Source: Spartobacteria bacterium (GTDB lineage Bacteria; Verrucomicrobiota; Verrucomicrobiia; Chthoniobacterales; Chthoniobacteraceae). Taken from it: 11,147 bases of DNA. Below the pieces are notes generated by a model that searched no databases, was not told where the DNA came from, and saw only the letters and a list, made by a program, of their open reading frames with translations. The stretch lies in the NCBI GenBank assembly GCA_025355595.1, contig JANXZI010000160.1:1-11147 (forward strand). The letters are read 5' to 3'. Of this stretch, positions 6,550 through 11,147 are shown piece by piece (position 1 is the first letter of the stretch; the number at the start of each line of letters is the position of its first letter). The position numbers and the translations under genes are program-made.

Positions 6550-7662
6550 TCACGTTGGGCCCAAGGGCCTCAGCTTTTCAAATTCCGCCAGCGCCATGCC
6601 CACGATCTGATCCATGTTGTAGTAGCGGTAAGTCGCGAGCCTGCCGACGAAACTCACACCCCTCTCCTGCGCGGCGCGTTCCGCATACCGTTCGGAGAGT
6701 GCGCGCGTATCCGGCGCCGGGATCGGGTAGTACGGCTCGCGGCCCGGGCCGAAGTCCTCGGGGTATTCGCGCACGATCGTCGTCACCGGCAGCTTCTGTC
6801 CGGTCGCCTGCTTCATCTCGACGACGCGCGTGTATTCGTAGTCGTTCGGAAAATTCACCTGCATCGCGGGCTGATGATATTCGACCGGCAGCGTCTCCTC
6901 CTCAAAACGGATCGTGCGGTACGGCAGCGCGCCGAAGCAGTGGTCGAAATACTCATCCACCGGCCCCGTGTAGATCAGGTGGCGAAATTGCACGCTCTTC
7001 CGAGCCTCGCGAAAATCCGTGTTCAGCCGCACCTCGATTTTCGGATGCGCGAGGATCTTTGCAAACATCGCCGTGTAGCCGTCCTTCGGCAGCGCCTGAA
7101 ATTTGTCCGACACAAAACGGTCGTCGCGGTTCGTGCGGATCGGGATGCGCCCGCACACGCTCGCATCCAGCTCCGACGGATCGCGTTTCCACTGTTTCCG
7201 CGTATAGTTCTTGAAAAACATCTCATACAGCCGCCGCCCCACCCGGCTGATGATGACTTCCTCGCTGTTCCTCGGCGACTCGAAGGGCACGCGCCATTCC
7301 GCGAGCGTGCGCTCCATCTCCTCGCTCGTGCTCGCGCGCCCCAGCAGTTGCTCGAAGGTGTTCAGATTGATCGGGAACTGCCAGTGCCGCCCGTCCGTCC
7401 ACGAGAGGATTTTGTAGTCCACATGATGCCATTCGGTGAACTGGCTGAGATACGCCACGATCCGGTCGCTATTCGTGCGGAAATAATGCGGGCCGTACGT
7501 GTGGATGAGCACACCCGCCGCGTCGTAACGATCATACGCGTTGCCCGCGATGTGCGCCCGCTTGTCGATCACCAGGCACGTCGCACCGCGCTGCGAAGCG
7601 AGCCGCTCCGCGAGCACTGCGCCGGCGAAACCGGCGCCGACGATGAGATAGTCCCAGGTCAT
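6550..7662 (-). CDS. glf: UDP-galactopyranose mutase
   Basis: A cytoplasmic flavoenzyme that interconverts UDP-galactopyranose and UDP-galactofuranose, the donor for galactofuranose in surface polysaccharides. The 370-residue length is typical. The FAD dinucleotide-binding motif GAGFAG is at 9-14, followed by an acidic/basic strand end (VIDKR) and AGNAYD (39-44). Other family landmarks are HTYGPHYFRT, FPINLNTFEQL, YTGPVDEYFDHCFGALPYRT, and the C-terminal VGRLATYRYYNMDQIVGMAL, which closes the flavin site. ATG 7662 puts the Rossmann strand right at the N-terminus, as expected. One base separates it from the stop of a small upstream ORF (TGA-A-ATG), suggesting coupling if that ORF is real. No glycosyltransferase or polysaccharide export gene is adjacent. 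Confidence 0.96.
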   Translation of the reverse strand: MTWDYLIVGAGFAGAVLAERLASQRGATCLVIDKRAHIAGNAYDRYDAAGVLIHTYGPHYFRTNSDRIVAYLSQFTEWHHVDYKILSWTDGRHWQFPINLNTFEQLLGRASTSEEMERTLAEWRVPFESPRNSEEVIISRVGRRLYEMFFKNYTRKQWKRDPSELDASVCGRIPIRTNRDDRFVSDKFQALPKDGYTAMFAKILAHPKIEVRLNTDFREARKSVQFRHLIYTGPVDEYFDHCFGALPYRTIRFEEETLPVEYHQPAMQVNFPNDYEYTRVVEMKQATGQKLPVTTIVREYPEDFGPGREPYYPIPAPDTRALSERYAERAAQERGVSFVGRLATYRYYNMDQIVGMALAEFEKLRPLGPT

Positions 7663-7663
7663 T

Positions 7664-7804
7664 TCACTCGCTCAGGGCGATAAAAATCACGCGCTCGCGC
7701 TCGCGCATCATTCCCAGAAAAATCAGCAACAGGAGCGCGAGAGCGAGGACGAGTTGGGAAATCATGACGATGAAGCCGCGCAACCTATCCCGCACCGGGC
7801 GCAT
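7664..7804 (-). CDS. Possible small single-pass membrane protein upstream of glf
   Basis: A 46-codon ORF reading MRPVRDRLRGFIVMISQLVL, continuing ALALLLLIFLGMM and ending RERERVIFIALSE. An inner ATG at 7765 would give 33 residues. It has a basic N-terminus, one hydrophobic helix (about 11-33) and a charged tail, the usual plan of small bacterial membrane proteins. Its stop is one base before the glf start, spacing typical of coupled genes. Against it: no Shine-Dalgarno sequence at either ATG, and part of the coding stretch is a low-complexity CTCGCGCTC/GAGCGCGAG run. I do not recognise a family. Confidence 0.4.
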   Translation of the reverse strand: MRPVRDRLRGFIVMISQLVLALALLLLIFLGMMRERERVIFIALSE

Positions 7805-7852
7805 GGGAAGCCCGCGCTGCGCCGCACCATCGGCCGCCTCCCGCGACCGCGC

Positions 7853-8131
7853 CTATTTTGCCGCCGGGCGCAGTGTGCTGGCGTGCTCGTCGGCGGTGAG
7901 TTCGCAGCCGCCGAGCGCCGCCACATAGCGCAGCGCTTCGGAGAGCGGCACATTGCTGAGGCTGAGCGTGAGCTTCGGCTCCGCACCTTCGGCGCTGGGC
8001 GCGAGGATGAGGTTCACCCCCCAGGTTCTCCGGATCCAAGTCCTTCGCCTTCGCGCGCAGGAAGTCCACCGTCTCGGAAAGTGTCGCGTCGCTGAGGACG
8101 ATATTCTGGAAAATGATTTTGCCCGCCCTTT
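7853..8131 (-). pseudogene. Remnant of an STN-like (secretin/TonB short N-terminal) domain, frameshifted
   Basis: Reading the minus strand from just after the cysI stop gives AGKIIFQNIVLSDATLSETV, DFLRAKAKDLDPENLGG; after a +1 shift in a run of six C (plus strand, 8017-8022) it continues VNLILAPSAEGAEPKLTLSL, SNVPLSEALRYVAALGGCEL and ends TADEHASTLRPAAK at a TAG (7853-7855). With one base fewer in the run, the two halves join as ENLGVNLILAP. The joined stretch matches the pattern of STN-like domains in large Verrucomicrobia-type protein families, in which 'lp.v.f.datl.eav.fLr...lD' precedes 'vnlil' and 'vtLsl.nvpl.eaLryv..lag'. No signal peptide is present and no ATG start; a GTG at 8180 inside cysI is the only possible in-frame start I found. 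I read it as a truncated, broken gene; a sequencing error in the homopolymer is the alternative. Confidence 0.6.
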
Positions 8132-9853
8132 TCAGCGCAGCGCTTGCGGGCTGGGAGCCGGAGCGGGTGCTTCCTCCCACAGCACGCGCTCGACCCAGTC
8201 GCCGAAAGCTTCGGTGCCCGCGATCCGGTCGTCTTTCCAGCGCGCGAAGAGCGGCTTCAGCTCGGTGATGATGTCGGGATCCTTGATCAGATCGCGCCAG
8301 ATTTTGTTGAGCCGCGTGCAGTTTTGATTTCCGCCGAGCCAGAGCTGGTAGCGGCCGGGGCCTTTGCCGACGAAGCCGATCTCGGCCATGTAGGGACGCG
8401 CGCAGCCGTTCGGGCAGCCGGTCATGCGGATGATGATTTCCTCGTCGGCGAGTCCGAGTTCGCCGAGCGCTTCCTCGATGCGCGTGAGGAGCGTCGGCAT
8501 GTAGCGCTCGCTTTCGGCGAGCCCGAGGCCGCACGTCGGCAGGCTCGGGCAGGCCATGCTCGCGCGGCGGATGGCAGTTGCCTGATTTTCCACCGGGATG
8601 CCGTGTTCGGCGAGCAGCGCGGTGATCGCGGCTTTGTCCACGGGCTTGATATTCGCGAGGATCAGATTCTGCGAAGGCGTGAGGCGCACCTCGGTCTGAT
8701 ATTTTTCCACGATGGCGCGCAGCGCGGATTTCAGGCGGTAGCCGACCTTGTCCTTGATGCGGCCGGTCTCGACGTAGAGGCCGAGGTAGAGCGAGCCATC
8801 GAGCGCCTGCCCCCAGTCGAACGTGTCACCTTGGCGCGTGAATTTGAACGGCTTCGCCGGCGCGAGTTTCCAGCCGAGGCGCGCCTCGAGTTCGTCGCGG
8901 AACCACTCCGCGCCTTTTTCCTCGAGGACGTATTTCAGCCGCGCGTGCTTGCGGTCCGTGCGGTCGCCGAAGTCGCGATGCACCGTGAGCACGCCGCGCG
9001 AGACTTCCACAAGTTGCTCGGGTTTCACGAATGCGATCACATCTGCAAGGCGCGGATACGTCTCGGCATTGCCGTGCGCGCGGCCTTGGCCGCCGCCGAC
9101 GGTGAGATTGTAGCCGATGATTTTCCCGCCTTCCTCGATCGCGATGTACCCGAGGCAATTCGTGAGCACGTCCACGTCGTTCAGCGGCTGCAGCACGAAG
9201 GCGACCTTGAATTTCCGCGGCAGATATGTGCGCCCGTAGAGCGGGTCCACGAAGTCCTTGTTCTTCGGATCCTCGAGGTTGAGCTGCACGCCCTCGACCC
9301 AGATCGAGTGATACGCCGGCGTCTTCGGCATCAGCGCCTCGGAGACGCGCGTGGCATCGGCGAGGAGCTGCGCGTGCTGCGCGCTCGCGACGGGCGCGGG
9401 CGGGCTCATCACGTTGCGGTTCACGTCGCCGCAGGCCGCGAGGGTGTCCATCATCGCCTCGTTGATTTTTTTCATGAGCGGCCCGAGGCCGGTCTTCACG
9501 ACGCCGTGAAACTGAAAGCTCTGCCGCGAAGTGATGCGCAGCGTGTCGTTGCCATACTTCGTCGCGAGGTCGTCATAGACGAGGTAGCCCTTCGGCGAGA
9601 GCACGCCACCGGGGATGCGCCCGCGGATCATGAAGATGAATTTTTTCCCCGTCTTGCGCAGGTCGCGGTCATCCTGCTGGTAGATGCCGTGGAATTTCAT
9701 AAACTGCTGATCGTCCTCGGAAAAACGATCCAGCGCCGGGTCCAAGAGCGTGGCGGCGAGCGTGCCCGCGAGGGTCGGGATCGCGGTCTTGATTTCCTCG
9801 TTGTGCGTAGGCTTCTTTTCCTTCGGTGCGGTGACGGTGGCGATTTCGCTCAT
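8132..9853 (-). CDS. cysI: Assimilatory sulfite reductase, hemoprotein (beta) subunit
   Basis: Reduces sulfite to sulfide with six electrons in cytoplasmic sulfate assimilation, using siroheme coupled to a [4Fe-4S] cluster. With the start at 9853 (MSEIATVTAPKEKKPTHNEE) the protein has 573 residues, close to E. coli CysI (570). The cluster cysteines are Cys435 and Cys441 (ACPSLPTCG, C-x5-C) and Cys480 and Cys484 (TGCPNGCARPY, C-x3-C), with E. coli spacing. Likely siroheme/sulfite-binding basic residues lie in RGRIPGG (78-84), DVNRNVM (143-149) and PRKFKVAF (212-219). GKGPGRYQLWLGG (497-509) is typical of CysI rather than dissimilatory enzymes. An in-frame ATG at 9928 would add 25 atypical residues, so 9853 is preferred. 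No cysJ flavoprotein is adjacent; the electron donor could be encoded elsewhere or be ferredoxin. Confidence 0.96.
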   Translation of the reverse strand: MSEIATVTAPKEKKPTHNEEIKTAIPTLAGTLAATLLDPALDRFSEDDQQFMKFHGIYQQDDRDLRKTGKKFIFMIRGRIPGGVLSPKGYLVYDDLATKYGNDTLRITSRQSFQFHGVVKTGLGPLMKKINEAMMDTLAACGDVNRNVMSPPAPVASAQHAQLLADATRVSEALMPKTPAYHSIWVEGVQLNLEDPKNKDFVDPLYGRTYLPRKFKVAFVLQPLNDVDVLTNCLGYIAIEEGGKIIGYNLTVGGGQGRAHGNAETYPRLADVIAFVKPEQLVEVSRGVLTVHRDFGDRTDRKHARLKYVLEEKGAEWFRDELEARLGWKLAPAKPFKFTRQGDTFDWGQALDGSLYLGLYVETGRIKDKVGYRLKSALRAIVEKYQTEVRLTPSQNLILANIKPVDKAAITALLAEHGIPVENQATAIRRASMACPSLPTCGLGLAESERYMPTLLTRIEEALGELGLADEEIIIRMTGCPNGCARPYMAEIGFVGKGPGRYQLWLGGNQNCTRLNKIWRDLIKDPDIITELKPLFARWKDDRIAGTEAFGDWVERVLWEEAPAPAPSPQALR

Positions 9854-9949
9854 GGGCTGTCGGTCGGTGTCGTGGTTGGTGAAAATGCGGATCGTTGGGA
9901 AAATCCAGCCCGGAACTGTGAAGCACATGCGTGCGATGCGCTAGGGGGA

Positions 9950-9977
9950 AAAATAAAGCACAAATGACAAAAGCCAA
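9950..9977 (-). promoter_or_regulatory. Possible sigma-70-type promoter for cysI
   Basis: On the minus strand TTGGCT (9972-9977), a 16-bp spacer and TATTTT (9950-9955) resemble -35 and -10 elements, about 100 bp before the cysI start. The stretch 9945-9985 is clearly AT-rich against its GC-rich surroundings. The -35 box overlaps the T-tract of the terminator proposed for the upstream acetyltransferase gene. The call rests on pattern only. Confidence 0.25.
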
Positions 9978-10012
9978 AAAACAACGGGAAGTTCGCCGGC
10001 CGACGAATTCCC
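9976..10012 (-). terminator. Probable rho-independent terminator after the serine acetyltransferase gene
   Basis: On the minus strand, GGGAA, then TTCGTC, loop GGCC, GGCGAA, a bulged C and TTCCC form a stem of about 11 pairs (9986-10012, one GT pair), followed by GTTGTTTTTT (9976-9985). It lies 83 bp past the acetyltransferase stop and before cysI, so the two cysteine genes probably have separate transcripts or are only partly read through. The rest of the 242-bp gap (10013-10095 and 9854-9949) holds no gene I can support. Confidence 0.55.
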
Positions 10013-10095
10013 AACCCCGCTCCTTGCGATTTGGGATTCGTGTCTCGCGCGATGCGCACCGGCTGGACATTTTCCACCCCTCTCCCGCGCCGCCG

Positions 10096-10995
10096 CTAAA
10101 TGATCCAGTCGTCCGCGACCTTCCGATCCTTCTCCAGGACGCGTACGCCCTGGCCCTCCGCGAGCACGAGCGAGCGTGCGGGCACGCTGTGCGTGAGGAA
10201 GACACTCGCGCCGATCGTCGTGCCTGCGCCGACGACCGTGTCGCCGCCCATGATCGTCGTGTTCGCGTAGATCGTCACATCGTCCTCGATGCTCGGGTGC
10301 CGCTTTTGTCCGCGGAGCGCCTGGCCGCCCGCGAGTGAACGCGCGATGAGCGACACGCCCTGGTAGAGCTTCACATGCGCGCCGAGGACGCTCGTCTCGC
10401 CGATCACCACGCCGGTGCCGTGGTCTATGAAAAAGTGCGAGCCGATGTGCGCGCCGGGATGGATGTCTATGCCTGTGCGGCTGTGCGCCCACTCCGTCAT
10501 CATGCGCGGAATGATCGGCACGCCGAGCGAGTAGAGCACATGCGCGCTGCGCTGGATCGCGAGGGCCTCGATGAACGGATACGAGAGGATCACCTCGTCC
10601 GAAGCCTCCGCCGCCGGGTCCCCCTGGAACGCCGCGTCCACATCCGTCTTCAGGAGATCGCGCACTTGCGGGATGCCGCCCAAAAAATCACGCGTGAGCT
10701 GGATGGCGCGCTCGTTCGGGCAGTTCGGATCGCCGAGCCGTTCGCTCTTGCACACTTCTTCCGCGAGCCGCTCCGCGATCGTGAAGACGCGGTGCGAAGT
10801 CACACGCGGCAGGTGCTGCGAATGGATCGGCTCCGCATCGTGAAAGCCCGGGAAAAGAAGCTGGAGCAAATCCTCGCAAATCGCCGACACCGCGCGCTTG
10901 GACGGCAGGTTCGCGCCGTCCACATGGTTGATGCCTCCGCCGGTCTCGTAAGAGCGGAGGATCGCATCGGTTACTTTGCCGAGGTCGTGTTCCAT
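10096..10995 (-). CDS. cysE: Serine O-acetyltransferase, EpsC type
   Basis: Transfers acetyl from acetyl-CoA to L-serine, giving O-acetylserine, the carbon acceptor for sulfide in cysteine synthesis (cytoplasm). The 299-residue protein has the long helical N-terminal half (about 1-165) of the EpsC/plant-like branch, then the left-handed beta helix. That part includes GIDIHPGAHIGSHFFIDHGT (175-194), GVVIGETSVLGAHVKLYQGV (195-214) and RGQKRHPSIEDDVTIYANTT (228-247). Asp177 and His192 match the catalytic Asp143/His158 of E. coli CysE; the RHP motif (232-234) is a family landmark. The chain ends DDWII; a C-terminal isoleucine is the known anchor of CysE in the active site of O-acetylserine sulfhydrylase. 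ATG 10995 gives a usual-length N-terminus; no clear ribosome-binding site. cysI follows on the same strand after a terminator. Confidence 0.93.
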   Translation of the reverse strand: MEHDLGKVTDAILRSYETGGGINHVDGANLPSKRAVSAICEDLLQLLFPGFHDAEPIHSQHLPRVTSHRVFTIAERLAEEVCKSERLGDPNCPNERAIQLTRDFLGGIPQVRDLLKTDVDAAFQGDPAAEASDEVILSYPFIEALAIQRSAHVLYSLGVPIIPRMMTEWAHSRTGIDIHPGAHIGSHFFIDHGTGVVIGETSVLGAHVKLYQGVSLIARSLAGGQALRGQKRHPSIEDDVTIYANTTIMGGDTVVGAGTTIGASVFLTHSVPARSLVLAEGQGVRVLEKDRKVADDWII

Positions 10996-11031
10996 CGCGC
11001 GGGACTATGCGCCGTTCGCGGGAAAAGGAAA

Positions 11032-11049
11032 CCCCGCCGTGCGGCTGGG
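11032..11049. other. Weak GC hairpin upstream of the acetyltransferase gene
   Basis: On the plus strand CCC (11032-11034) pairs with GGG (11047-11049) and GCC (11036-11038) with GGC (11043-11045), with one mismatch and loop GTGC. On the minus strand it is followed by TTTCCTTTTCC. It could be the terminator of a gene beyond the window or a leader structure of the acetyltransferase mRNA. The stem is short, so neither is firm. Confidence 0.2.
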
Positions 11050-11075
11050 CAGGGTGCTGCTTTTCCGGTTTTGCA

Positions 11076-11109
11076 GTTGAACGTTGAACGTTTGACGTTT
11101 GACGTTGAT
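11076..11109. repeat. Tandem degenerate heptamer run (TTGAACG / TTTGACG)
   Basis: GTTGAACGTTGAACG is followed by TTTGACG twice and then TTGAT, giving about five head-to-tail copies of a 7-nt word with small changes. It lies about 80 bp upstream of the acetyltransferase start. Nothing else in 10996-11147 looks like a gene. Each TTGAACGTT-type unit is nearly palindromic around AACGTT, so protein-binding iterons or a spreading simple repeat are both possible. Confidence 0.6.
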
Positions 11110-11147
11110 CCTGCCGAAGGCGCGGTGGGATTCAGGACGCGGGTTCA

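Noticed and set aside
7762..7826. 22-residue peptide from ATG 7830 region with a GGGAGGCGG ribosome-site-like stretch and a CxxC motif (MVRRSAGFPCARCGIGC...).
   Set aside because: Very short, cysteine pattern probably by chance, and it is in a different frame from the more plausible small membrane ORF; no support beyond the purine-rich stretch.
9854..9928. Longer cysI start at ATG 9928.
   Set aside because: The additional residues (MCFTVPGWIFPTIRIF...) have no counterpart in CysI, and the 9853 start matches the usual length and cysteine spacing.
8144..9967. A 607-codon open frame on the plus strand opposite cysI.
   Set aside because: It mirrors the GC-rich codon structure of cysI, which has clear catalytic motifs; the antisense peptide shows only Ala/Arg/Glu-rich composition and no domain.
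9850..10077. 75-codon minus-strand ORF from GTG 10077 (after a GGGAGAGG stretch) to a TGA overlapping the cysI ATG.
   Set aside because: It reads straight through the hairpin and T-tract of the terminator and the AT-rich stretch, has no domain-like pattern, and its peptide is what repeat-like gap DNA gives when translated.

Overview
The window is GC-rich bacterial chromosome, dense with genes on both strands and without a recognisable prophage, transposase, RNA gene or CRISPR array. Three things suggest a Verrucomicrobiota-type (PVC group) bacterium: a degenerate STN-like domain of the kind multiplied in those genomes, a secreted cyclophilin fused to FG-GAP-like repeats, and short word-like or hairpin repeats in the gaps. 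This placement is inference from sequence style and was not tested by a search.

Layout. Bases 1-197 hold the first 65 codons of methionyl-tRNA synthetase (metG, minus). Next come a REP-like hairpin (242-269) and a Phd/YefM-RelE type II toxin-antitoxin pair (minus, 279-720, genes overlapping by 20 nt). A short divergent gap carrying two perfect 12-bp direct repeats separates it from a plus-strand pair with an ATGA overlap: a two-module FtsX-type ABC permease (836-3418) and an exported AttH/CrtC-like lipocalin-fold protein (3415-4539). A probable terminator follows. Converging on it from the minus strand is a secreted cyclophilin-like protein ending in four 62-residue FG-GAP/VCBS-like repeats (4563-6488).

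Upstream of that, still on the minus strand, are UDP-galactopyranose mutase (glf, 6550-7662), a possible tiny membrane protein (7664-7804), and a frameshifted remnant of an STN-like domain (7853-8131). Then come the sulfite reductase hemoprotein cysI (8132-9853), an AT-rich gap with a terminator and a possible promoter, and an EpsC-type serine O-acetyltransferase (10096-10995). The last 150 bases hold a tandem run of TTGAACG-like words.

How the genes fit together. The cysI and serine acetyltransferase genes supply the two halves of cysteine synthesis, sulfide and O-acetylserine, although a terminator between them suggests they are not one transcript. The permease and AttH-like protein form an envelope transport unit of the lipoprotein/lipid-mobilising type, but its usual ATPase is not adjacent. 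The glf gene makes UDP-galactofuranose but stands without glycosyltransferases. I see no clearly new multi-gene system. The most unusual items are the cyclophilin/FG-GAP fusion with altered active-site positions, the ATPase-less permease-lipocalin pair, the STN remnant and the small membrane ORF in front of glf.
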